The position numbers and the translations under genes are program-made. Source: Nemertoderma westbladi (Eukaryota; Xenacoelomorpha; Nemertodermatida; Nemertodermatidae). Taken from it: a stretch of 25,597 nt of DNA. This document shows positions 9,802 to 17,974 of this stretch, in pieces (within the stretch, counting starts at the first letter, position 1; the number at the start of each line of letters is the position of its first letter). The notes below the pieces were generated by a model. It searched no databases, had not been told where the DNA came from, and saw only the letters and a program-made list of their open reading frames with translations. The DNA lies in assembly GCA_032718475.1 (NCBI GenBank), contig JAUCBJ010004642.1, positions 1-25,597 on the forward strand. The letters run 5' to 3'.

Positions 9802-10822
9802 TCTAATATACCGGTATATAAAAATCAATTGTCTGTGTGTCTGTTTGTCATCGGCTATACAATCAAACCCATCTCGATGAAATCTCGCTTAATATAGCTT
9901 GTTAGAAAGGTCTCACCCTAACTCGTTGCAACGTAATATTCAGAGCCGTCTGAAGTTCCACCAACTGCCGCTAGAGGGTGAATTGTATTAATTGAAAATC
10001 TTCTCTAACTTTGTCATTTACAATCCGTTTAAGATAAAACTTTGCAGGTGTCTAATTTAGCAAAGGCTGCATTTTTAGAGACGCAGATAAATCTGCATTT
10101 CTCCAGTCTGCAGCTAGAGGGCGAAATCACTGAAAGTGACCACCTTCTCCAACTTTGTTATTTACAATCCGTTTAGACTGGAACTTGGAAGGCATATATT
10201 ACAGCATAGGCTATATCTTTACGGAGTCTTAGAGTCGTATACAGTTCCCCCGTCTGCCGCTAGATGGCGAATGGTCTGATAGTGAAAACCTGATCTCATT
10301 TGGTTGTTTTTAATTCTTTTCAGCTGAAACTTGGTAGGTATCTACTACAGCATAGGCTTAATCTTTACGGAGTCGCTGAGTCGTCTATAATTCCCCAGTC
10401 TTCAGCTAGAGGGCGAAATGTCTGAAAGTGAACATTTTCTCGAAATTATGTTATTTACATGTTTACTGATTAAGCTGTACTGTTTAAGCTGAAACTTGAC
10501 AAGCATAGGCATCTTACTTCACCTTCACCATAAACTCCATCTTTACAGAACTGCAGCGCCAGCGCCATCTGCATTTCACCAGTCGCAGGTTGCAGGTAGA
10601 GGGTAAAATGTCCGAAAGTGATCATTCTCTCGAAATTATGTTATTTACAATAACCTGAAGCTAAAGTTGAAACAGTTATCTCCTATGGGGCGGTGTTTTA
10701 TTTTATGATGGTCTCTGTTTCGATGTAGTTCTCCAATCTGCGACACATTTCTCCACACATATTCATATATCCTCTGCACGTGCACTAGAAAGCTGTGGCC
10801 CGAAGGGCCACAGGCTTTCTAG
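9802..10822 (+). mobile_element. Non-autonomous Helitron with internal ~145-bp tandem units
   Basis: The left end begins TCTAATATACC after an A. The right end is CTAG (10819-10822) followed by T, as expected for insertion between A and T. Just inside the right end is a strong hairpin: CTGTGGCCC (10793-10801), loop GAA, GGGCCACAG (10805-10813), extended by CTAGAAAG/CTTTCTAG arms around one extra G. The interior has five copies of a motif like CTGCCGCTAGAGGGCGAA, at about 9965, 10108, 10254, 10399 and 10591, so the period is near 145 bases for the first four. No Rep/helicase ORF is present, so it would depend on an autonomous partner. The 5' boundary is less certain than the 3' one. Confidence 0.72.
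10785..10822 (+). other. Helitron 3' terminal hairpin and CTAG end
   Basis: A 17-bp stem: outer arms CTAGAAAG (10785-10792) and CTTTCTAG (10815-10822), inner arms CTGTGGCCC and GGGCCACAG, loop GAA, and a single unpaired G at 10814. The inner hairpin and the bases up to CTAG match the layout of the Helitron transposition terminator. Confidence 0.75.
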
Positions 10823-12060
10823 TACTACAGTACAATAATACTACACTACTTTTTCAATATCTTATTAATTATTATATTTTTTATTCAGTATCTTATTTAT
10901 GTGTTAATGTTACTCATAATGATTAGGATCATCCAATTTATTATGTTTTTAAATGTTGTACTTTTACGGAAACGTACAGCAATAATTATTATTTATTACA
11001 TGGGGAAAAAAGTAGAACTCTTTTCACTATTCGCCGAGGCATTATATTTACCGAGCGTCAGCGAGGTTAATAAAGGGTCGAGAGAATATTGAAAAAAAAA
11101 ATGCTATACTACATGTTATATGTTTCTTCCCATGTAATACGTAATTTTATTCTTAAATTGGTACTTTTTTGTTGCTTAAATCTTTAATAAAACGTACAGC
11201 GATATAGTGGAACAAAATAAATTGAACTGCAGTATTTTACTATATTGCTTCCATAGTTACTGCGAATTAAATTACTGGACTCTTCAACTCCTGATGCTGC
11301 CGTACTCAATGTTAATTAATTTGGTGTTCTCGAATATTTATCCAATATGGGATATTGAGTTCCGTTGAGTGCGTGCATGGATTAGAGCGTGCTTAGATTA
11401 CTTTTCTACGTCAAGGCTCTTTGTACACATTTAATAAAATTTAAGAAATTCTCCAATAATATTTATTTTACTTTTTTCGCCGGGAAAAAATGTTAAATCA
11501 ATGCAATATATGGGTTATTTTTTTTTGAGCGAGAAAGTAACAATTTAAGAATAAAATTATTTTGTTCCTTTAACAGTTATACTGTATATTAATTTCACTT
11601 CAATAAGCAATTACAATTTTTATTAATCACACACTCATCAAGTTTCAATTGTTTTTTTAGTTGAAGCTTCTAGTTGCCGCCTAAGGTTGGTGTTAAGTTT
11701 TCTATTACGGTGTTCTAGGATGAGTCCCAGGCAGAATACATGAGTAGACGGTTATATTTGTTTGGAAAATATACAAAACAATTAATATCTTTATTAAATT
11801 GTTCAACGACTTGTGTGTTGCAATTTTTTAATTGTGGTATTAAATTTAATCGACAAACACCCAATACTTATGTAGCCTTTTATTTACATACGAATTTGTC
11901 CACCTATACTGTCCATCATATTGTCCGTCATGTTTTAATGCTTTAAACCGTGTAATTATTTTAATGTATTTTAAACAATCCAAAATTACGTGTGTCGCCA
12001 AAATATCTGCCTCTGTACCGATTTCTATATATTTATATTATATTATATGGGATTTAAATC
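10823..12060. other. AT-rich intergenic with scattered short inverted repeats
   Basis: No gene was found. Short inverted pairs occur: TTACATGGGGAA (about 10998) with TTCCCATGTAA (about 11127), and ATTTTATTCTTAAATTG (about 11144-11160) with its complement near 11542-11560. ACGTACAGC also recurs directly at about 10973 and 11193. These may be remnants of a decayed palindromic element, but no clear ends or target duplication could be set. Confidence 0.4.
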
Positions 12061-12233
12061 ATTTTATTAAATCTTTATACTGTAGGAATCTTAAGCTGTT
12101 AAGTAAAATATTTGTAATCCGTGTGATATTTTAATGTGTCCTTTTATTTAACTCCATTTTATTAAATCTTTTTATACTGTAGGAATTTTAAGTAAAATAT
12201 TTTATAATCCGCGTGATACATATTTTAATGTAC
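12061..12233 (+). repeat. Local tandem duplication (~95-bp period, two copies)
   Basis: Two direct copies share ATTTTATTAAATCTTT, ATACTGTAGGAAT, AAGTAAAATATTT, TAATCCG and GTGATA followed by TTTTAATGT. Copy one is about 12061-12138 and copy two about 12155-12233, with several small indels. This is an old duplication of AT-rich sequence with no coding content. Confidence 0.8.
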
Positions 12234-13183
12234 AGTATGTTCCATTTCATTTCGTTTTAAACCACTGTATTTCCAGGGGACCCCCATGGAACGAGACATT
12301 GTCTCTTTAGGGCTATCCCCGACATCATATTTCACTTTGTTTCTTCTGGATCGGTGTTTGTCTATAGGTGATAGGGCCTACTCCATACCACATTTATTTT
12401 CGTATTGCTGTAGGCCTATTGTTTTCATATTTTGATGTAAATAAAACAATTCCAATTCCGACCTACAGACCTAGTAGTGTAGTACTGTCAGGCTGTAGTA
12501 GGCCTACATCTGTACATTAGATTTTCAGCTAGCTCCACCCTCCCAAACCTCATAGCCTCAACCGACACTCAGCTCCAGCTGCTCAAACCTATCCGTACTC
12601 ATTTTTGGCCCATGCGCATGCATGCCATGTTCAGTTCATGTATCAGTGTATTGCAGTATTGGAAAGTTTAGAAAGTAAATAAAACTTATTAATAATTTAG
12701 CCTAGGCCCTATCTGCCTATTGTAATACTATATTTTTAGTTTGACTGTTTGTAGGCCTCAGGCAGTACCGGTTGCCGGTAGTTAGTATACGGTATACTGG
12801 TATACGCCTAACTGTTGACTGTAGACTGTAGGTTGACTGTAATATAGGCCTAACAGCCAGGTGACAGCAGAACAGCCTAATCCAGTAATCTGGTATCTGG
12901 CATCTGGTAAGGTAATACTGTAATACAGTAATCTGGTAATAGCAACATCTTAAATTAATATTGAGGAATTTACTGATATAGGCCTGCATTGCTGCATTCG
13001 CAGTAGGCCTACGCCTGCCTACCTGTACCGGTACTTCTTTAAAAACATGACTGCATGAGTTGTTTGAAAAGTTTTTCAATTGTTCAAACCAATATTATCA
13101 GATTATAGCCTAAAACCAGAAAACCACGATTCAGCAGAATTTCCGTAGTCGCTACACTCGCGATTTAATCCATAATAATAACA
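12234..13183. other. Intergenic; palindrome-rich TAGGCCTA/TACCGGTA islands
   Basis: From about 12385 to 13060 the sequence is dominated by short palindromic words: AGGCCT, ACCGGT, GTATAC and CTGTAG/CTACAG. The open minus-strand stretch at about 12717-13079 is low-complexity and not a convincing gene. Near 12290-12305 there is a small hairpin, GAGAC-ATT-GTCTC. Confidence 0.5.
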
Positions 13184-13442
13184 CAGTCGGGGAGAAGTTC
13201 TATTTTCAACTGAGTTGAATTTTCAACTTTATTTTTTAAAATTCAACTTTTTATTAAAATTCAAAAAACAATAAACAATAAAAACAATAAAAACACCCCT
13301 TCTGTAACGTCTTGGCCCTTGGCACTTGGGGCCCTTCTGGGCCTCCTGCCATTTTAGAGTTCAATTTACAACTTCAAAGTTGAATTTTAAAAAAAAAGTT
13401 TTAAATTTCAACTCAGTTGAAATTTGAACTTCTCCCCGACTG
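13184..13442. mobile_element. 259-bp MITE with long terminal inverted repeats and 6-bp target duplication
   Basis: The element starts CAGTCGGGGAGAAGTTC and ends with its exact complement, GAACTTCTCCCCGACTG. The inverted arms continue for about 67 bases with a few mismatches, and each arm contains the internal palindrome TCAACT-G-AGTTGA. It is flanked by ATAACA on both sides (13178-13183 and 13443-13448), a 6-bp target-site duplication. The centre is a short GC-rich patch (about 13310-13350) after an ACAATAAA-type A-rich stretch. There is no ORF, so it is non-autonomous. The superfamily is uncertain: a 6-bp duplication is unusual for the commonest DNA transposons. Confidence 0.85.
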
Positions 13443-13453
13443 ATAACAAGCAG

Positions 13454-13512
13454 ACCTTCGCGCAGCACGTGGTGTACTGTAACTTACAGTACAACACGTG
13501 CTGCGCGAAGGT
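13454..13512. repeat. Near-perfect 29-bp hairpin at the edge of the minisatellite
   Basis: The left arm 13454-13482 and right arm 13484-13512 are reverse complements with one mismatch and a single-base spacer (C, 13483). The right arm is the first unit of the minisatellite that follows, so the left arm is an inverted copy of a unit start: a head-to-head junction. It lies six bases after the MITE's right target duplication. Confidence 0.85.
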
Positions 13513-14155
13513 TTCTTAAACGTTTCAACAGCTTGTTACACAATGTTGGAGTACACTGGAGTACGCCACGTGCTGCGCGAAGGTCTCTTAAACAATGTTA
13601 ACAGCTTGTTACACAATGTTACAGTGCACCATGTGCTGCCCCAAGGTCTCTTAAACGTAACGTTTCAACAGCTTGTTACACAATGTTACAGTTCGCCACA
13701 TGCAGACATGCTGCGCAAAGCTGCAAAGGTCTCAAACGTTTCAACAGATTGTTTCAGTACGGTACCCCACGTGCTGCACGAAGGTCTATTAAACGTTTCA
13801 ACAGCTTGTTAATAATGTTACAGTACCAGAGTACAGTTCGCCACGTGCTGCGCGAAGGTCTCTTAAACGTTTCAACAGCTTGTTACACAATGTTACAGTT
13901 AGCCAGTTAGCCACATGCTGCGCGAAGGCTGGAAGGTCTCAAACGTTTTAAGAGATTTCTGCGTGAAGGTCTCTTAAACGTTTCATCAGATTGTTACACA
14001 ATGTTACAGTATCCCATGTGCTTCACGAAGGTCTCGTTTCTCGTAAAGTTTCAACAGATTGTTTCAGTATCCAACGTGCTGCATGAAGGTCTCTTAAACG
14101 TTTCAACAGATTGTTACAGTGCCCCACACAGCCACATGCTGCACGAAGGTCTCTT
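13484..14155 (+). repeat. E-box-containing minisatellite (~11 degenerate units of ~60 bp)
   Basis: Units carry the words CACGTGCTGCGCGAAGGT, CTCTTAAACGTTTCAACAG and TTGTTACACAATGTTACAGT. About eleven units of roughly 42-77 bases can be followed. The canonical E-box CACGTG occurs at 13466, 13495, 13567, 13768 and 13842, and decayed versions (CACATG, CATGTG) in other units. The array ends about 330 bases before the BICRA start codon. Short ORFs across it merely translate the repeat. Confidence 0.88.
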
Positions 14156-14227
14156 AAGGGTCCTACTAAAAAAAGCAATTTACCGCAACTAACCGCAATT
14201 TACCGCAACTAATTGTCCTTTTTAAGC

Positions 14228-14262
14228 AGCCTCATGGTCTAGTGGTGACAACCTTAGACTTC
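14228..14262 (+). repeat. tRNA A-box-like half element
   Basis: CTCATGGTCTAGTGGTGACAA resembles the 5' half of a tRNA-Glu-like gene (A box TGGTCTAGTGGT, 14235-14246). No B box or 3' half follows. It is probably a truncated SINE or tRNA pseudogene fragment between the minisatellite and the BICRA promoter region. Confidence 0.35.
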
Positions 14263-14335
14263 AATAAGAGAAGCAAGAATAACGAATAACTAAAGCAGAA
14301 TAACGACACTATATTCTAGGACATGGTGAAATTGA

Positions 14336-14487
14336 TATAGGCAGATAGGCCTAGGTTATTACCGTACCGGTAACGGTATTTATTAATATTTTTTCAATAC
14401 CGGTATGGTTTATTATGAAAGTGCGGCATTAAACAGTTAAACTAAATGTTAAATTAAATTATTCAGCTGTTATTATTAACAATCATA
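14336..14487 (+). promoter_or_regulatory. BICRA 5' flank with palindromes and three short upstream ORFs
   Basis: The segment opens with AGGCCT, ACCGGT and CCGGTA palindromes. Three short ATG frames precede the main start: 14405-14440, 14415-14432 and 14446-14457. If transcribed, they could reduce initiation at 14488. The TTATTCAG ending at 14466 could be a splice (or trans-splice) acceptor that would remove them. No TATA box could be assigned with confidence. Confidence 0.35.
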
Positions 14488-16077
14488 ATGGACGACGATA
14501 TACAGTCTTTCCTTGACATCTTAGAGGATAATTCCGGTCTGGAGAATTACCGGGAGTATTCCAGTTCGTCCCAATTCGCGGGCACCCCAATCACCTCTCA
14601 ATCGCAAACCATGGCCATTAAACCCGAGCCACGTGTCTCGCCGCAATACACCGAACCCCCACCGAGCAGCAAACCAGAAAACAATAGGTTCGTTATCGGT
14701 TTCGATTGGCCGCAACAACGCGGCCCTCCCAGCCCTATCGTGGAGACTGGCGCGATCTCCCGCAGTCATCCGCCGCCGGTCGAGACGACTCGATCCAACC
14801 TCAACTTCAACGTCCAGGGCAACGTCCACATCCATCTGAGTCCGGAGGGTTCCCTCGTACTCACCAACGCGGGCGGCCAGGCCATGACGGTCCCAGTGAG
14901 CAAATCCAGTCTGCTCCAGGCCCACCCCAACGACAAGGTCCCGTCGCAGCTCGTTAAACTCCTCGCCGGGAAACACCTCGCCCACAAGGTCAAACAGGAG
15001 CTCCCCGACCTCGATACGAAGCCGATGTTATCCGCCGTGAAGACCGAACCCGGCCTCTCCAACTGCGGCCATTCGGTTGTAAACGTGACGAATTCTACTA
15101 GAATTGATTCCCCCGTCGCTACCTCCCAGCTCCCAGGAGCTGTAGTAAAATCCTCCCAACTACCTGGAGTTGCAATAAACTCCTCCCAACTACCTGGAGT
15201 TGCAATAAACTCCTCCAAACTCACAGGAGCGGTAATAAACTCCTCCCAGCTCCCAGGAGCGGTATTGCACTCCTCTAAGCTCCCAGGAGTAGTAGTAAAC
15301 TCCTCCCAGCTCCCAGGAGCTGTAGTAAACCCCTCAAAACTCTCAGGAGCTGTGTTAAACTCCTCCCAGCTCCCAGTAGCATTAAACAATTCCCAACTCT
15401 CTGGAGCGGTATTAAACTCCTCTCTCCCCTCCTCCTCCTCTATACTCCCCTCAACCGATAAGCCACTGCCTCCCGATTCTTGGATCTACCTCCAAACGAT
15501 ACAGGAGAAAACCAAACAGATCCTCGCTAATCCCAATATGTCCCCCAACGACAAATCGAATCTGCAATCCCTCCTGCAACTCCAGGTTAAAATACTCAAG
15601 GGCGCGGGGAGTGGGCCTCGAGTCGAGAGCATGCCGCCCCCGGAGCGCACACCGAGCAAACCGGCTCGCAGCATCGTAACCCGGGTGGCCAAACCGCGGG
15701 CGACCACCGCCAAACCGCAGCGCTCCTCGCGGGACACGGTGAACCGCCTGCTAGTGCACGACGCGCGGCTCGTCTCGGGCGGCCCCAATCATCGGGCCCC
15801 GTTTCGGAACTTTGGCGACGCGTTGACTCGCTTGCTGCCGTACCACGTTACCCACGAGCCGTCCCCCGAGCTGGCCGAGTCAGTGGACGCCGACGCTTTG
15901 GTCGCTAGGGGTCACCGACTCGTTACTAAGTACCACAGTCTGCTGCTGAAGGACTCACAGAGAGATTCAGCCTCGCAGGAGATGGTCATGTTGTACCGGA
16001 TGTTTATACGGCAGCTCAAGGAGGAGAATACGGCGTTGAGGACGGAATCTCAGGGTGGGGCTGATGACTTCCGGTAG
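14488..16077 (+). CDS. BICRA: BICRA/BICRAL (GLTSCR1) family ncBAF chromatin-remodelling subunit
   Basis: A 529-residue protein. The start is supported by the N-terminus MDDDIQSFLDIL, which resembles the MDDED...LLDVI start of vertebrate BICRA. Residues 104-136 (VHIHLSPEGSLVL) are hydrophobic/polar. Residues 212-310 are a decapeptide repeat. Residues 332-371 (YLQTIQEKTKQILANP, then SLLQLQVKILK) match a helical segment of the family. The GLTSCR1 domain spans about 420-518, with PFRNFGDALTRLLPYHV (438-454), LVTKYHSLLLKDSQR (478-492) and EMVMLYRMFIRQLKEE (498-513). Three psi-K-x-E sumoylation-type motifs occur at K45, K169 and K185. In the family this domain docks BICRA in GBAF/ncBAF with SMARCA4, BRD9 and SMARCD1. 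The protein is much shorter than vertebrate BICRA (about 1560 residues) and lacks the long tail after the domain. It is intronless and GC-rich compared with its flanks. Confidence 0.9.
   Translation: MDDDIQSFLDILEDNSGLENYREYSSSSQFAGTPITSQSQTMAIKPEPRVSPQYTEPPPSSKPENNRFVIGFDWPQQRGPPSPIVETGAISRSHPPPVETTRSNLNFNVQGNVHIHLSPEGSLVLTNAGGQAMTVPVSKSSLLQAHPNDKVPSQLVKLLAGKHLAHKVKQELPDLDTKPMLSAVKTEPGLSNCGHSVVNVTNSTRIDSPVATSQLPGAVVKSSQLPGVAINSSQLPGVAINSSKLTGAVINSSQLPGAVLHSSKLPGVVVNSSQLPGAVVNPSKLSGAVLNSSQLPVALNNSQLSGAVLNSSLPSSSSILPSTDKPLPPDSWIYLQTIQEKTKQILANPNMSPNDKSNLQSLLQLQVKILKGAGSGPRVESMPPPERTPSKPARSIVTRVAKPRATTAKPQRSSRDTVNRLLVHDARLVSGGPNHRAPFRNFGDALTRLLPYHVTHEPSPELAESVDADALVARGHRLVTKYHSLLLKDSQRDSASQEMVMLYRMFIRQLKEENTALRTESQGGADDFR
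15121..15417 (+). repeat. 30-bp coding minisatellite: decapeptide SSQLPGAVVN repeat in BICRA
   Basis: About ten in-frame units of consensus SS(Q/K)LPGAVVN cover residues 212-310; one unit is nine residues. The third position reads Q,Q,Q,K,Q,K,Q,K,Q,Q, which hints at a two-unit (60-bp) higher-order repeat in the middle. At DNA level many units contain AGCTCCCAGGAGCT, an almost perfect palindrome, so each can fold. The antisense strand is also open across it (14766-15389), which is a by-product of the repeat. Confidence 0.93.
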
Positions 16078-16084
16078 GGGGGAA

Positions 16085-16101
16085 GGGGGGGGGGGGGGGG
16101 G
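16085..16101 (+). repeat. 17-base poly-G run in the BICRA 3' UTR
   Basis: The run begins eight bases after the BICRA stop codon and is preceded by another G6 block interrupted by AA. If transcribed it would place a G-quadruplex-capable tract directly downstream of the termination codon. Confidence 0.95.
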
Positions 16102-16234
16102 TCCAGATGTGTTGATATTTAGGCATCACAATTTTTTTACACAAGCTGTTACTAATCAATGTACGTACTCGTACAACAGACAGACATATTTTTATTCGAT
16201 TTTCTATTTTTCAAAGAGATAAAATGATGATAAT

Positions 16235-16240
16235 AATAAA
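16235..16240 (+). terminator. Candidate polyadenylation signal of BICRA
   Basis: AATAAA about 160 bases past the stop codon, followed by GTGTTTAGTTG, a plausible GU-rich downstream element. Confidence 0.6.
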
Positions 16241-16341
16241 GCGTGTTTAGTTGACAAGACGGATTTCTATTTAAGAATTAGTGATATATATAGATTTATA
16301 TTCCATCCAGACACTTTATTGTGGGGCGATAACGCGATATA

Positions 16342-16943
16342 CAGAAAAGTGGCCAAACCAGAGTCATTTTTTGTAAAGAATAAAGTTTCTTATAACCCAA
16401 CATTGATATATATTTTGAAAGCTCAGAGTCTGTAGAATTAATGCGAGTATTGGCCGACCTTAAATATGATCTGTAAAAAAAATATACTGCTTGTCCCTTC
16501 CAGTCCACTGCCTTTAACCATAATTGCCGTTATTCAATTTTTGCCATTGGGGGACATTTTTAGTGGTGTAGTAGAAAACAAAATGTTCCAGGATCTCATG
16601 TATGCTAACTATACATACATCTACAGATTATGATGTTTCTTAAAATTAATAGACAAATTTTCGAGCTTTCATTTGGTTTTTATTGACTTTTATTGACATC
16701 AGATAGAAACTAGAGCTCCTTATTTAACTGCTCCTAATAATTGTTTTTGTCAAAACATCACGTTTTCCGTGGTTTTTGAGGATATCAAGCAAAATTGAAT
16801 GCTATTTATTTACAGCGTTTAGCAAACATGGTTTCCTTGATGAAAATGTCTACCTGTAACATTTTATTTCATGAGATTTCATTCAGTTGAATTGGAATTA
16901 CATCATGATCTCACTTTTTTTTAATGTTTTGGCCACTTTTCTG
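16342..16943. mobile_element. 602-bp Tc1/mariner-like MITE
   Basis: The terminal inverted repeats CAGAAAAGTGGCCAAA (16342-16357) and TTTGGCCACTTTTCTG (16928-16943) match perfectly over 16 bases. They are flanked by TA (TATA on both sides), the expected Tc1/mariner target. The TIR resembles Tc1-type ends with GGCCAAA. The interior is AT-rich and has no transposase ORF. Confidence 0.6.
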
Positions 16944-17639
16944 TATATTGCTCCTTGTATGTTGTTAACAACAACGCTCTATAAACACATTGTTTATGAC
17001 GCCTTGGTTGTTAGCCAAATTCAAATTAAACAGGGTTGATTTTCAGTTTTTTCAGATTGTATTGAAGAAATTTATATATTTCTACCACAACATTCCTCAC
17101 ACTCACTTTCAGGCATTATGATTGTGGAATGCGAGATAATAAAAATGTAAGTAACTTAATTAATTGTATAATTAATTAAATGGGTGTCGTAGATTTAGAT
17201 ATTGCTGTTAGTTATTTTTAGAACAGGATTATTCTAACTATAATTAATTCACGTGACATTTAATTATCCTTTTGAATAATGTAATAGATGCCTTAATTAA
17301 TTTTATTAGGAGGTTAATAATTTATTTAATTATTATTCATCTTCATGCAAAATGAGTATTAAAATTGTACCTTGTAAGATACCCGCTACTGACGTACAAG
17401 TAATACTAAACGACCTCGACATCCCAGTCACATACTTTTCTACAAATCTGAATCTTACTATTGAAAATTAAAATATATATTTTAATCCTTTTCTTGTACA
17501 GGGCTGTTAATAAAATAACACTCGGTTGTATTGCAGAGAGTGGATCAGTAATTAGTTAAAAGGCCATGGAACAGCTGTGGGAAGTATGTGAACCTTTCTA
17601 TCATTTAGAGTCGCTACCTATAGGTACTCAAATAGGCAT
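16944..17639. other. AT-rich intergenic, nothing recognised
   Basis: Contains TTAATTAATT-type palindromes near 17155-17180 but no gene, RNA or delimited repeat. Confidence 0.6.
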
Positions 17640-17865
17640 TGTAGTGAAAAGGCTGAAACTGAAATCGAGATTTGCGAAGTTTCTCCGAGGAAATTCTCTG
17701 TAATTTTCTATACTTTTGTTCTATAACTCGCATATCAAGTTTCACCAAATTCCGATTTAGTCGTTCAAAAATTAACCGGACAGGCGGACGAACATCGCCG
17801 GATAAAAAGATTTGGGGACAAGATGGCCGTTTTACGGTGCCGACAATATTGTAATTATGGCGCAA
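17640..17865. repeat. Possible dispersed-repeat fragment
   Basis: This is a GC-balanced island in AT-rich DNA. The stretch AGTTTCACCAAATTCCGATT followed by a GGACAGGCGGACGAACA-type run resembles the tails of some LINE/SINE families (AAGTTTCAT...AAAATCGGTC, then a GACAGAC-type run). Both strands are open for 60-80 codons, but no protein is recognised. The family is not identified. Confidence 0.3.
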
Positions 17866-17974
17866 TCATGAATTTATATATTTTATATTACGGACTTGTG
17901 ACAAAATTTCACTGGTCTTTTTCTATCCAACTAAATTCTGCATATTGCATAATTATTTATATCAAAATAACTGT

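Noticed and set aside
12717-13079. 120-residue minus-strand ORF
   Set aside because: It lies in a palindrome-rich low-complexity island and shows no domain or conserved pattern.
13498-14192. Plus-strand ORFs with repeated NVSTAC-type peptides
   Set aside because: They simply translate the E-box minisatellite and shift frame between units.
14235-14246. tRNA-Glu gene at TGGTCTAGTGGT
   Set aside because: Only an A-box-like half is present; there is no B box or 3' half downstream.
14766-15389. 207-residue antisense ORF across BICRA with a SWEEFTTAPG-type repeat
   Set aside because: It is the reverse reading of the 30-bp coding repeat; the periodicity keeps all frames open. The sense strand has conserved family motifs.
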